Positions 22,854 through 32,618 of a stretch of 64,000 nt of DNA are shown one piece after another. Source of the stretch: Mesotaenium endlicherianum (Eukaryota > Streptophyta > Zygnematophyceae > Zygnematales > Mesotaeniaceae); contig WELA01010137.1 of NCBI GenBank assembly GCA_009602735.1, positions 132,210 through 196,209 on the forward strand. Reading direction: 5' to 3'. Numbering within the stretch: the stretch's first letter is position 1; each line of letters opens with the position of its first letter. The notes under the pieces are model-generated. The model had not been told where the DNA came from. It saw only the letters and a list, made by a program, of their open reading frames with translations, and ran no database searches. The translations under genes were made by a program, and so were the position numbers.

Positions 22854-23356
22854 TGTAGTGAAACAGATAGATAAGGTACTTAGTAAAACAGAATACTTTA
22901 TCTATTCAAGACAAGGATCTTTGAACACAAGTGGTAGCTTCTTGAAAGAGAGATGGCTTCTTGAAAGTTAATATATTTCTGGATTTTGGCAAGTACAAGA
23001 GTGATTCTCCCCTGTCTTTCTATGTTCTAGCTCTTGTTTATATACTTGCTACATAAGTAATTTCTAGGAAGGTGTATGTTGATGTGTTGGCACCCAACAC
23101 ATCCCAAAACTTGCCACCTCTTTCTAGAATAATGTACACATGTCCTTTTGACCTAAAAATGGCACATTTGACTTTTGCCACATGGAGTTCTTCTAGGTCT
23201 TTCCTCTAACTTCGAAAATGCCTTGGAAGGTTCAAAGGACATGAACCAAGTTACTAGAGTACCTATTCACACTTGACTCCACACAATACTACTCCAAATA
23301 TATTTGAAAACATTAAAATATATGCAAACTAATATATAATAACTCAAATCACTACA
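22854..23356 (-). repeat. 3' LTR of family A copy 1
   Basis: 503 bases with TGTAGTGA and TCACTACA ends. The minus-strand sense is set by the gene order. It is next to the polypurine tract at 23357-23367. Confidence 0.93.
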
Positions 23357-23367
23357 TCACCCCCCCG
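23357..23367 (-). other. Polypurine tract of family A copy 1
   Basis: CGGGGGGGTGA on the minus strand directly abuts the 3' LTR. This is the normal plus-strand primer site for LTR retrotransposon replication. Family A copy 2 has the same sequence at 36731-36741. Confidence 0.8.
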
Positions 23368-24125
23368 ATAGAAAAAGCGACGTCTCGGCGCGTCAAGTCA
23401 GGTCTTACACATGTGGAGCAAACTAGTCAACAGTTTCAAGTCAGATGCCACACATGTGAAGAGGACTAGTCAAAGGCGCCAAGTCAGGTGCTACACATGT
23501 AAGGTAGACTAGGCAAGGTCGTAGGTGGTGTGACCTTATTGGCTAGCCTACTCCTTAATGATAAAGAAAATTGTACAAGTTGGCCCAGAATCTGCCACGA
23601 ACTCAAAAATTCATAGCGGCCACAGAACTGCTCCAAATCTGAAAATTCGAGTGCCAGACGGACCGCGTCGGAGAACTCTACCGGGTCACCAAATTTGAGA
23701 GCATTCTCATTTCTGGAGTGTCGTTGAGAGCTGAGAGAGTAGGCACTCCTCCAAATCTGTGCAGAAACTTCTGAAAATCATAAGTCCTTCTATACTTCTC
23801 CAAATTCTGCAAACTAAGTCTCAAACTGGGCGCTGTAAGATGTTCTACCAGAGTCTTGAGTTTCAGAGCATTCCAAGTTCAGGGGAGGGCACAATGTCAG
23901 AAGGCATATTCTGCCCTAACAATGCCAGCAGCCTGACCCCCTTCTACTTAGAGCATCATATCTCTCTCACCAGTGCTCCAAATTGAGCAAACTTGGACTC
24001 TAAATGACCGGCTACTCATGGACTACAGCCAGGTAAATTTTCAGAATTTATTATGCAGAGACCTATTACCAGTAGCAGTTTTAGTTTTCTGTCCAGAAAC
24101 TGCGAGAAGAGAAGAGTGTCTAATG

Positions 24126-27100
24126 TCAATTTTTCCTCTTTCTTGTTCTTGCAGGCTGCCTCCAAGGGGTCTTCTGCTGCTTCTTGATGGTGGCAGGCTG
24201 CCTCCCTGAAGTCTTCGGGCTTCTAGTAGAGAGACTTGGGGCTGGTCCAAGATGGGGGTTGGCGGCATGGAAGCGCTTCAACTTTCTCTGAACTTTGTCA
24301 AGGTAGTGCGCCGCCACCCAACTATTCTCCGAATCTGGATATCCTTTCCACTTGATCAAGTATTGCTGCTGTCTCCTGAAATTTCTCATAGCCACTATGT
24401 CTTCCACTTCGTACTCCAAATGATCATCCACTATTGTTGGGGCTGGTGGGGTTGTCACACGTCCTGGGAACTTGTTGTCGGGTTGCACATATGGCTTGAA
24501 GAGGGAAGCGTGGAATACGGGGTCGATGTGCATAGTCTGGGGAAGTTCTAGCTTGAAAGCAACGGGGTTGACTTGCTGGATAATCTTGAAGGGTCCCAAA
24601 TACTTGGGAGAGAACTTGCTGCCGGCAGGCCTGTTGTTCAGGGAAATGTTCTTGGATGATAGTAACACGTTGTCACCCACTCTGTACGTAATTTCTCTTC
24701 TGGATCTGTTCGCCACTCTTGCTTGAGCATCTTGCGCGTGTTGTAGAGCTTTCTTCGCTGCTGTAAGGGCTGCTTCTAATGTCTCCATAAAATCTGTGGC
24801 TGCAGGTACTTCATCATGGCCAGCCGTGAAGCTCAGTGGCGTGGTCGGATGGAAGCCATAGTTGAGGAAGAATGGGGACTCTTGGGTAGAGGCCTGCGTA
24901 GTGTTGTTGTAGGCAAACTCGAGGGGGGTCAAGTACATGTCCCAGTCTTGCTCGAGGGTAGACACGTAGGCCTTTAGAGAGGTCTTTAGGGTACGATTCA
25001 TACGCTCGGTTTGCCCATCTGATTGTGGGTGGTAGGCAGTAGACATATCCAGCGATGTACCCAAGTTCTTGAAGAGATTTTTCCAGAAATGGCTTGTGAA
25101 TCTTGGATCTCTATCTGACACAATTCTTGATGGTAGTCCATGGAGTCGGAAGATGTTGTCAAAGATGAGTCTTGCAAGTTGTGGTGCTGTAGCCTTAGTC
25201 GTCGTGGGAATAAAATGAGCCATCTTGGTAAGTCTGTCCACCGCCGTGAGTATTGCATTATGGCCTCGAGGTGTCACGGGCAAGTCCACGATAAGGTCCA
25301 TTGAGATGTCCGTCCATTGTCTTTCGGGGATTGGTAGTGGTTGGAGGAGTCCTCCCGCCTTTTGCGATGATGGCTTGATTCTTTGGCATGTGTCACAGCT
25401 CCTGCAGTACTCCTTGACTTGCTTAGACATGCCTGGCCAACAATAAGTCCTAGCTAGAACGCCCGTGGTCCTTAGGATTCCAAAGTGTCCTCCAAGAGGG
25501 TTGTCGTGTGCTTCTCGTAGAAGCAAGAGCCGGAGGTCTAAGTCATTAGGAACACATCTCTGGCCCGTATCTTGCCTCACCCAATAATTGCCTTCTTGCT
25601 TCTTGCATGGGTCCAAGGCTGCTTCTCCGTTCTTGTAGTAAGGGTCTCTTTCATAGGCGGCTGAAAATCGAGCTTCCAGATCTGTCTTCAGGGATACCAT
25701 CACTGCATTTAATTGCAGTCTTGAGAGGGGGTCAGCCGGGTTTGTCTTGCCGGGCTGGTACTGAATCGTGATGTTGTATTGTTGCAAGTATCCGCTCCAT
25801 CTTGCTTGTCTCCTTGAGAGATACGGCTGCGTTTGGAGGTGCTTTAACGCCTCGTGGTCCGTGGTGACCAGTACTTTGCGTCCTTCAACGTAGCAGCGCC
25901 AAACCTTCAAGGCATGTACAATCGCCAATGCCTCTCGCTCCGTGGTTGTATAATTTTGCTCGGCTGGATTTAGCTTCCTTGACTCGTAGGCGATGGGCTG
26001 CAGTCCCTTGCCTTGGTCTTGAAGCAGGATTGCTCCTATTGCATAGGAAGATGCATCGGTGATGACGTGGAAGGGCCAATCTGGGTTTGGACTTGGGAGT
26101 GTGAGCACCGGGGATGTGGTCAATCTTCGCTTTAACTCTTGAAATGCCTCTTCCTCTTTCTCGGTCCATGTATATAGCCTGTCCTTCTTGAGTAGATCTG
26201 TCAGGGGGGCTGCTATGTGCGAGAAGCCTTGGATGAATTTTCTGTACCAATTGGCAAATCCCAAGAATGACTGGAGTTCTTTCTTGGTCGTGGGGGTTGG
26301 CCATTCCTCCACCACCGTGGTCTTCTTGGGGTCTATCTTGATGCCATCAGCAGTCACGTGGAGACCTAGGAACTCCACTTCTTGTTTGGCAAACTCGCAT
26401 TTTGACTCCTTCGCAAACAGCTTGTTTTGCTTCAATACTTCAAGGACTTCTTTCAAGTGTCTCGCATGCTCTTCAAGGGTCTTGCTGTAGATAAGGATGT
26501 CATCGATGAATACCACCACAAATCTGTCCAACATGGGCTGAAATATGGTGTTCATCATAGTCATGAAAGTTGCTGGCGCGTTGGTGAGTCCAAATGGCAG
26601 GACCATGAACTCAAAATGTCCATATCTTGTCCTGAATGCCGTCTTCTCTATGTCCGGTTCTGCGATGCGAATCTGGTGGTAGCCGCTCCGTAAGTCAATC
26701 TTCGTGAAGTACTTGGCTCCAACCAGCCGGTCCATGAGCTCATCCATGCGCGGCAGCGGGTATCGATTCTTGATGGTGATCTTGTTGAGGGCGCGATAGT
26801 CCACACACATCCTCAAGGTACCATCTTTCTTCTTGACAAATAGCACCGGGGCTCCAAATGGCGACTTGCTAGGTCGAATGAAGCCATGCTCCAGTAGCTC
26901 CTTGATTTGCTTCTTGACTTCGTCTAGCTCCGTGTATGACATTTTGAACGTAGGCCGAGAGATGGGCTTGCTTCCGGGCTCCAACTCTATCTTGTGGTCT
27001 ACGAATCTTTTGGGGGGTAGGCCCTTGGGCAATTCCGGGGAGAACACTTCTTTGTAGTCCTCTAAGACTTCTTGTATCTCCTTGGGAACGGGGCTGCCTT

Positions 27101-27734
27101 CTTGACTCTCGATGTCTTTCTTGATGTCTTTTGGCGTGATCAAGGCCAAAAGAAGCTCGTGTCCCTTCCTCACAAGTCTCTTGAGTTGGAGGGCGGACAA
27201 TAGTATCTCGTGTGCCGGCTTCTGGATGTCTTGGGTCTGGATATTCTGGATTGCGCGCAAAATACAGATTCTTGAAGTGATGTCATTCTTGATCTTGATA
27301 GTACCGGTCCTCCAATCAACTTGGGGGTTGTGCTTGGTCAACCAAGGCGTCCCTAGGATGACGTCGTACTTGCCCAATTGCATGGGGGAGAACACTACTC
27401 TATCCTTGAAGGACTTGATAGAGAGTGCCAAGGGGTACGTCTTCTTGGAAGGGGTAGTATAGGAGAATCCATCGGGCATCATAATCTCCTCGTCGTGGTC
27501 AAGAGTTCGCATAGTAATACCGTGCTTGGTGGCAAAATCTGCAGCAATGAAGTTGCCTTGAGCTCCGCTATCCACCAAGATGTGGACCTTCTCTCCTCCA
27601 AGGTAACCTCTCAAACTCATTGGGGCTGGAACGTCGTCTTCAACGGGGGTCTCCACCTCACTTGGCGTGTTGCCTTCTCGTGAAGTGGGTCTTGGGGTGG
27701 TAGGCTCCTGGCCTACCGGCGCTGTCCGTTTTTT
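24126..27734 (-). CDS. pol: Family A pol: protease, RT, RNase H, integrase, chromodomain
   Basis: Open frame from 27791 to the stop at 24126, 1221 residues counted from its open end. It is expressed by -1 frameshifting from gag at the heptamer 27734-27728. Domains numbered from the open end: protease with VDSGA at 73-77; reverse transcriptase about 270-455 with VDYRAL and the catalytic FIDD at 428-431; RNase H about 540-660 ([14 protein letters not shown], then [13 protein letters not shown]); integrase zinc finger HHCC about 795-850 (CDTCQRIK), then the DDE core with [17 protein letters not shown] and [11 protein letters not shown]. The chromodomain is near the C-terminus (YEVEDIVAM to [15 protein letters not shown]), which places it among chromoviruses. 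It ends in a basic tail (RKRKN). There is no internal stop, so the copy appears competent. An initiator ATG is not needed if the frameshift operates. Confidence 0.9.
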   Translation of the reverse strand, partial: KKRTAPVGQEPTTPRPTSREGNTPSEVETPVEDDVPAPMSLRGYLGGEKVHILVDSGAQGNFIAADFATKHGITMRTLDHDEEIMMPDGFSYTTPSKKTYPLALSIKSFKDRVVFSPMQLGKYDVILGTPWLTKHNPQVDWRTGTIKIKNDITSRICILRAIQNIQTQDIQKPAHEILLSALQLKRLVRKGHELLLALITPKDIKKDIESQEGSPVPKEIQEVLEDYKEVFSPELPKGLPPKRFVDHKIELEPGSKPISRPTFKMSYTELDEVKKQIKELLEHGFIRPSKSPFGAPVLFVKKKDGTLRMCVDYRALNKITIKNRYPLPRMDELMDRLVGAKYFTKIDLRSGYHQIRIAEPDIEKTAFRTRYGHFEFMVLPFGLTNAPATFMTMMNTIFQPMLDRFVVVFIDDILIYSKTLEEHARHLKEVLEVLKQNKLFAKESKCEFAKQEVEFLGLHVTADGIKIDPKKTTVVEEWPTPTTKKELQSFLGFANWYRKFIQGFSHIAAPLTDLLKKDRLYTWTEKEEEAFQELKRRLTTSPVLTLPSPNPDWPFHVITDASSYAIGAILLQDQGKGLQPIAYESRKLNPAEQNYTTTEREALAIVHALKVWRCYVEGRKVLVTTDHEALKHLQTQPYLSRRQARWSGYLQQYNITIQYQPGKTNPADPLSRLQLNAVMVSLKTDLEARFSAAYERDPYYKNGEAALDPCKKQEGNYWVRQDTGQRCVPNDLDLRLLLLREAHDNPLGGHFGILRTTGVLARTYCWPGMSKQVKEYCRSCDTCQRIKPSSQKAGGLLQPLPIPERQWTDISMDLIVDLPVTPRGHNAILTAVDRLTKMAHFIPTTTKATAPQLARLIFDNIFRLHGLPSRIVSDRDPRFTSHFWKNLFKNLGTSLDMSTAYHPQSDGQTERMNRTLKTSLKAYVSTLEQDWDMYLTPLEFAYNNTTQASTQESPFFLNYGFHPTTPLSFTAGHDEVPAATDFMETLEAALTAAKKALQHAQDAQARVANRSRREITYRVGDNVLLSSKNISLNNRPAGSKFSPKYLGPFKIIQQVNPVAFKLELPQTMHIDPVFHASLFKPYVQPDNKFPGRVTTPPAPTIVDDHLEYEVEDIVAMRNFRRQQQYLIKWKGYPDSENSWVAAHYLDKVQRKLKRFHAANPHLGPAPSLSTRSPKTSGRQPATIKKQQKTPWRQPARTRKRKN

Positions 27735-28993
27735 GACAACTTTTTGGGGCATGAAAGTGCACGATGGCCCTTTTCCTTGCAATAAAAGCATAGTCCAGCC
27801 GTCATGAGAGCTTCTTTTTCAGCCGGGGAGAGTCTTGCTTTCACTCCTTGCTGGTTTCTTGCATCATAAGTGTCATTGGAGGGTCTTCCACTCTTCCGGG
27901 CAGCCGCGGGGTCCCTTTTAATAACTCCGATTTCCATGGGTGTGGGTCCAGATTCGGATGTGGAAGGGGCTGCGTACACCCGCGTCGTCGGTACCCGTGA
28001 AGATGAAGGCACGGAGTGCTTGAAATCCAAGGTATCCACCTTTTGGGCCACTTCAATGATCTTTGAGAAGTCCGTCAAGTCGCGTAACTCCACTTCCTTT
28101 GCCACCTTGGGTTTGAGGCCAAAGATGTAGCGGTCAATCTTCTCCTCGAGAGACATGTTGGGGATCTCAAGAGTGAGGGCGTGAAATCTGGATGTATACT
28201 CTTGAACGGACGTCGTTTGCTTGAGATGGTGGAGCTTTCCTCGGGCAATCTTCTCCGCATTGATGGGCATGAATTGCTTCTTGAGGGCCTCACGAAAATC
28301 TGCCCATCTTGCATATGATGGTGGGGGCTCTTGGCCGAGCATGGGGTGCGCCATAGCTTGATATATAGCCGCTTGATAGTTACGCCACCATGATGTTGCT
28401 GCTCCTCTAAGTAAGGTAACGGCAAAGGGAACGTAGTCCTCCTCGGGTACTTCAAGGAATGCGAGGTACGTCTCCACTTGGTAGAGCCATAAATTCAGGT
28501 TGGCACCTTTCCCGGGGTTGAAAGTGTCGGGTTTGCCGGGCTTGATGAGTTTCCTTGCTCTCGTTGGCTCTTGTGGAGGCGCTTGAGCCGGGGCTGGATT
28601 TTGAGCATTGCTCGCAATAGGGGCAACCATGGCAGCCATAGCTTCTCTTGACGCTTGCACGGTTGCTTCATAGGTGGCCAAGCCCACTTGGTTGTGGACG
28701 GTCATTAGGAAGGCTGCCCACTCATTTGCGGGAACTCCTTGTGGTGGGGTCAACTTTGCTATAGCGGCTGCCACGGGATTTGACGGTGCTCCTCCTTGTG
28801 GTGCTTCTTGTTGTTGGAGATTTCCTTGAGTAGGCTCTCCCATCGACGCTGGAGGAGGGTGTGCTCCTCCTTGTGGTGCTTCTTGTTGTTGCAGATTTTC
28901 TTGAGTGGGCTCTCCCATCGGCGCTGGAGGAGGGTGTCTTGGAGAGGAAGGGCTTCCTTCGAAAGCTTGCTGTTGGTCTTGAGGATCGGCCAT
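27713..28993 (-). CDS. gag: Family A gag with CCHC zinc knuckle
   Basis: 426 residues from ATG 28993 to TAG 27713, forming the virus-like particle. The N-terminus contains two tandem 25-residue repeats (HPPPAxMGEPTQxNLQQQEA type, about residues 19-68). The central part is the Retrotrans_gag capsid region ([18 protein letters not shown], then WWRNYQ, then FREALKKQF, then [16 protein letters not shown]). The C-terminal knuckle is [14 protein letters not shown]. The gene is 37 bases from the 5' LTR, just past the primer binding site. The sequence is identical at the protein level to the copy at 31338-32618, supporting recent activity. Confidence 0.93.
   Translation of the reverse strand: MADPQDQQQAFEGSPSSPRHPPPAPMGEPTQENLQQQEAPQGGAHPPPASMGEPTQGNLQQQEAPQGGAPSNPVAAAIAKLTPPQGVPANEWAAFLMTVHNQVGLATYEATVQASREAMAAMVAPIASNAQNPAPAQAPPQEPTRARKLIKPGKPDTFNPGKGANLNLWLYQVETYLAFLEVPEEDYVPFAVTLLRGAATSWWRNYQAAIYQAMAHPMLGQEPPPSYARWADFREALKKQFMPINAEKIARGKLHHLKQTTSVQEYTSRFHALTLEIPNMSLEEKIDRYIFGLKPKVAKEVELRDLTDFSKIIEVAQKVDTLDFKHSVPSSSRVPTTRVYAAPSTSESGPTPMEIGVIKRDPAAARKSGRPSNDTYDARNQQGVKARLSPAEKEALMTAGLCFYCKEKGHRALSCPKKLSKNGQRR
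27728..27734 (-). promoter_or_regulatory. -1 ribosomal frameshift heptamer A AAA AAC (family A gag-pol)
   Basis: In the gag frame the codons TCA AAA AAC GGA lie 5 codons before the gag stop. This gives the classical slippery heptamer with correct phasing. Shifting by -1 here joins gag directly into the open pol frame (KRTAPVG). The same heptamer is at 32597-32603 in copy 2. Function is inferred from the motif and frame relation. Confidence 0.75.
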
Positions 28994-29017
28994 CTTCTTG
29001 TGCTACCAAAGTGCCTA

Positions 29018-29029
29018 GCTCCGATACCA
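29018..29029 (-). other. Primer binding site, family A copy 1
   Basis: On the minus strand TGGTATCGGAGC begins one base after the 5' LTR end. It is complementary to the 3' end of plant initiator tRNA-Met except for one base (G for A). Confidence 0.85.
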
Positions 29030-29030
29030 C

Positions 29031-29533
29031 TGTAGTGAAACAGATAGATAAAGTACTTAGTAAAACAGAATACTTTATCTATTCAAGACAAGGATCTTTG
29101 AACACAAGTGGTAGCTTCTTGAAAGAGAGATGGCTTCTTGAAAGTTAATATATTTCTGGATTTTGGCAAGTACAAGAGTGATTCTGGAATGTCTTTCTAT
29201 GTTCTAGCTCTTGTTTATATACTTGCTACATAAGTAATTTCTAGGAAGGTGTATGTTGATGTGTTGGCACCCAACACATCCCAAAACTTGCCACCTCTTT
29301 CTAGAATAATGTACACATGTCCTTTTGACCTAAAAATGGCACATCTGACTTTTGCCACATGGAGTTCTTCTAGGTCTTTCCTCTAACTTCGAAAATGCCT
29401 TGGAAGGTTCAAAGGACATGAACCAAGTTACTAGAGTACCTATTCACACTTGACTCCACACAATACTACTCCAAATATATTTGAAAACATTAAAATATAT
29501 GCGAACAAATATATAATAACTCAAATCACTACA
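29031..29533 (-). repeat. 5' LTR of family A copy 1
   Basis: 503 bases with the same ends as the 3' LTR. The minus strand shows a TATATAAAC promoter motif about halfway, as does copy 2 at 31110-31118. Confidence 0.93.
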
Positions 29534-29538
29534 ACAAC

Positions 29539-30793
29539 AATGCGAGCAAGAATGAGGCAACTTCAGGCAGGACTCGTGCCTTTCGCAGGCACCACACATT
29601 ATCCTCTCTCGAGAATGCCAGTGCATAGTCACAGCGCCTAGCTTGCATGCCGTCCTTACCTAGCAGCCCTCAAACAGCTTTAGAAATTGTCACTCAGCAT
29701 GCATGCACGCCTTGTGACTGTCGCGCGTGTCTGCTTAGCCTTTCAGCGGGCAATCACGCCTATGTGGCTGGCGGTTGGCAGCATTTGAGATGAACGCTCA
29801 AGCCGTGGCTAGTCACTCGAGAGTCTTGGCCGAGGTGGCACACAACGCCTCGCAACATCCCTGCTGTACTTGGCTTAGATAGCCGATTAATCAGTACCTT
29901 ACTTGGCACTTGTTGGGCTGGATCATTGCTGGTTCCAGGCCCCTAGCCTTTCAACTGACTACTCCGTCCAAATCCCCATCCATCCCAGGTGTGGGATGTG
30001 ACGTGTGGTGACCACTTTGACAGTGATAACGACTTTGATATAACCGCTGACTGAGATAACTCAGTCCTTTGGTCGGTGAGTCAACGCTGCCTTTCCGTAC
30101 CTGGGCGGCCGTGACTTGCGCTGCGCGTGCGGCACCGTCAAGTGGATAGCAGTCGCGACATGAGGCCCAATTTACAGTGCACAAAGCCAAATAGTTCAAT
30201 TTCAGGTGTTGCGCAATCGCGTGAAATTCAATTCAATCGCGTAAAATTCAATTCAATTGAAGAAAATGCTACGATTCAATTGCGACTAAAGTTCATCTCG
30301 TTTACAGTGCACAGACCACCTATAATCCACGCACTTTGTCATATCCCATTCCTCCTCTCGAGGGACCTTATTTCTCGGCTCACAGATCACGTGCATAGAC
30401 ATTCTCGCTGTGAAGGTTGGTGAAGGTACGTGGAATGGTACACAAGGTGGGGTTTGCTCAGGTTTGCTTGTCACTTCGGATGCGTGTGTCAGTCCTTTTT
30501 GACTCCACACAAATGGCTTCTTAGCTCCATTTGGAGACGTTGTGTTCAAAAGAATCCCAATTGACCTCGAGAGGTCAATTGGGATTTGATCATTTTAATT
30601 GTGCACCTTCCAATTCAATCGCGTCAAGTACACCCCACAAATTGTGGGGGACAACCCTAAAAACCACTGTAAACCACGCTATGTTCGCGCTTTAAAAGTT
30701 GGTGTACCACCAGGTACATGGTGGTACAATTGAATTGATTTAATCGGCTCAGAACGTGAACTGTAAATTGGGCTTGACAAGAAGCTGAAGTGA
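29539..30793. other. Spacer between two head-to-head family A elements, with a foldback-like segment
   Basis: About 1.25 kb of non-retroviral DNA. The left part continues the interrupted small ORF to 29642. The part from about 30163 to 30772 is bounded by the inverted sequences GCCCAATTTACAGT (30164) and ACTGTAAATTGGGC (30759). It contains AATTCAATTC-rich simple sequence and a perfect palindrome at 30553-30586. It may be a small non-autonomous inverted-repeat element. No gene is seen. Confidence 0.5.
30553..30586. repeat. 34-base perfect palindrome
   Basis: Two 16-base arms (AATCCCAATTGACCTC and its exact reverse complement) are separated by GA. A second inverted repeat, TGTACCACC and GGTGGTACA with an 8-base loop, follows at about 30702-30727. 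Confidence 0.9.
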
Positions 30794-30798
30794 CCGGC

Positions 30799-31300
30799 TG
30801 TAGTGATTTGAGTTATTATATATTAGTTTGCATATATTTAATGTTTTCAAATATATTTGGAGTAGTATCATGTGGAGTCAAGTGTGAATAGGTACTTTAG
30901 TAACTTGGTTCATGTCCTTTGAACCTTCCAAGGCATTTTCGAAGTTAGAGGAAAGACCTAGAAGAACTCCATGTGGCAAAAGTCAAATGTGCCATTTTTA
31001 GGTCAAAAGGACATGTGTACATTATTCTAGAAAGAGGTGGCAAATTTTGGGATGTGTTGGGTGCCAACACATCAACATACACCTTCCTAGAAATTACTTA
31101 TGTAGCAAGTATATAAACAAGAGCTAGAACATAGAAAGACATTCCAGAATCACTCTTGTACTTGCCAAAATCCAGAAATATATTAACTTTCAAGAAGCCA
31201 TCTCTCTTTCAAGAAGCTACCACTTGTGTTCAAAGATCCTTGTCTTGAATAGATAAAGTATTCTGTTTTACTAAGTACTTTATCTATCTGTTTCACTACA
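30799..31300 (+). repeat. 5' LTR of family A copy 2
   Basis: 502 bases from TGTAGTGA to TCACTACA. The TATA box TATATAAAC lies at about 31110-31118. It is followed by the primer binding site at 31302. Confidence 0.93.
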
Positions 31301-31301
31301 G

Positions 31302-31313
31302 TGGTATCGGAGC
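31302..31313 (+). other. Primer binding site, family A copy 2
   Basis: TGGTATCGGAGC starts one base after the LTR and is complementary to initiator tRNA-Met with one mismatch. Confidence 0.85.
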
Positions 31314-31337
31314 TAGGCACTTTGGTAGCACAAGAAG

Positions 31338-32618
31338 ATGGCCGATCCTCAAGACCAACAGCAAGCTTTCGAAGGAAGCCCTTCCTCTCCAAGACACCCT
31401 CCTCCAGCGCCGATGGGAGAGCCCACTCAAGAAAATCTGCAACAACAAGAAGCACCACAAGGAGGAGCACACCCTCCTCCAGCGTCGATGGGAGAGCCTA
31501 CTCAAGGAAATCTCCAACAACAAGAAGCACCACAAGGAGGAGCACCGTCAAATCCCGTGGCAGCCGCTATAGCAAAGTTGACCCCACCACAAGGAGTTCC
31601 CGCAAATGAGTGGGCAGCCTTCCTAATGACCGTCCACAACCAAGTGGGCTTGGCCACCTATGAAGCAACCGTGCAAGCGTCAAGAGAAGCTATGGCTGCC
31701 ATGGTTGCCCCTATTGCGAGCAATGCTCAAAATCCAGCCCCGGCTCAAGCGCCTCCACAAGAGCCAACGAGAGCAAGGAAACTCATCAAGCCCGGCAAAC
31801 CCGACACTTTCAACCCCGGGAAAGGTGCCAACCTGAATTTATGGCTCTACCAAGTGGAGACGTACCTCGCATTCCTTGAAGTACCCGAGGAGGACTACGT
31901 TCCCTTTGCCGTTACCTTACTTAGAGGAGCAGCAACATCATGGTGGCGTAACTATCAAGCGGCTATATATCAAGCTATGGCGCACCCCATGCTCGGCCAA
32001 GAGCCCCCACCATCATATGCAAGATGGGCAGATTTTCGTGAGGCCCTCAAGAAGCAATTCATGCCCATCAATGCGGAGAAGATTGCCCGAGGAAAGCTCC
32101 ACCATCTCAAGCAAACGACGTCCGTTCAAGAGTATACATCCAGATTTCACGCCCTCACTCTTGAGATCCCCAACATGTCTCTCGAGGAGAAGATTGACCG
32201 CTACATCTTTGGCCTCAAACCCAAGGTGGCAAAGGAAGTGGAGTTACGCGACTTGACGGACTTCTCAAAGATCATTGAAGTGGCCCAAAAGGTGGATACC
32301 TTGGATTTCAAGCACTCCGTGCCTTCATCTTCACGGGTACCGACGACGCGGGTGTACGCAGCCCCTTCCACATCCGAATCTGGACCCACACCCATGGAAA
32401 TCGGAGTTATTAAAAGGGACCCCGCGGCTGCCCGGAAGAGTGGAAGACCCTCCAATGACACTTATGATGCAAGAAACCAGCAAGGAGTGAAAGCAAGACT
32501 CTCCCCGGCTGAAAAAGAAGCTCTCATGACGGCTGGACTATGCTTTTATTGCAAGGAAAAGGGCCATCGTGCACTTTCATGCCCCAAAAAGTTGTCAAAA
32601 AACGGACAGCGCCGGTAG
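31338..32618 (+). CDS. gag: Family A gag, intact second copy
   Basis: 426 residues, identical in protein sequence to the gag of copy 1. It has the same N-terminal tandem 25-residue repeat, capsid region and CCHC knuckle. The slippery heptamer A AAA AAC at 32597-32603 precedes the TAG stop. Because pol behind it is broken, this copy could supply Gag but not a complete polymerase. Confidence 0.93.
   Translation: MADPQDQQQAFEGSPSSPRHPPPAPMGEPTQENLQQQEAPQGGAHPPPASMGEPTQGNLQQQEAPQGGAPSNPVAAAIAKLTPPQGVPANEWAAFLMTVHNQVGLATYEATVQASREAMAAMVAPIASNAQNPAPAQAPPQEPTRARKLIKPGKPDTFNPGKGANLNLWLYQVETYLAFLEVPEEDYVPFAVTLLRGAATSWWRNYQAAIYQAMAHPMLGQEPPPSYARWADFREALKKQFMPINAEKIARGKLHHLKQTTSVQEYTSRFHALTLEIPNMSLEEKIDRYIFGLKPKVAKEVELRDLTDFSKIIEVAQKVDTLDFKHSVPSSSRVPTTRVYAAPSTSESGPTPMEIGVIKRDPAAARKSGRPSNDTYDARNQQGVKARLSPAEKEALMTAGLCFYCKEKGHRALSCPKKLSKNGQRR
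32597..32603 (+). promoter_or_regulatory. -1 ribosomal frameshift heptamer A AAA AAC, family A copy 2
   Basis: Same position and phase as in copy 1. The pol frame (codons beginning at 32540 and every third base) is -1 relative to gag. Confidence 0.75.

Larger units (their letters stand above)
22854..29533 (-). mobile_element. Family A Ty3/gypsy chromovirus, complete copy, minus strand
   Basis: A complete LTR retrotransposon of 6680 bases. The LTRs are 503 bases each (22854-23356 and 29031-29533) and begin TG and end CA. They differ at roughly eight positions (about 1.6 percent), so the insertion is young. ACAAC is duplicated at both borders (22849-22853, 29534-29538). Reading on the minus strand: 5' LTR, tRNA-iMet primer binding site, gag, pol in the -1 frame (protease, reverse transcriptase, RNase H, integrase, chromodomain), about 770 non-coding bases, G-rich polypurine tract, 3' LTR. 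Both genes are open, so the copy may be autonomous. Confidence 0.93.

Noticed and set aside
25885-26304. Additional open frames inside family A pol on the same strand (also 34027-34446)
   Set aside because: These are alternative-frame readings of RNase H sequence. The pol frame explains the region completely.
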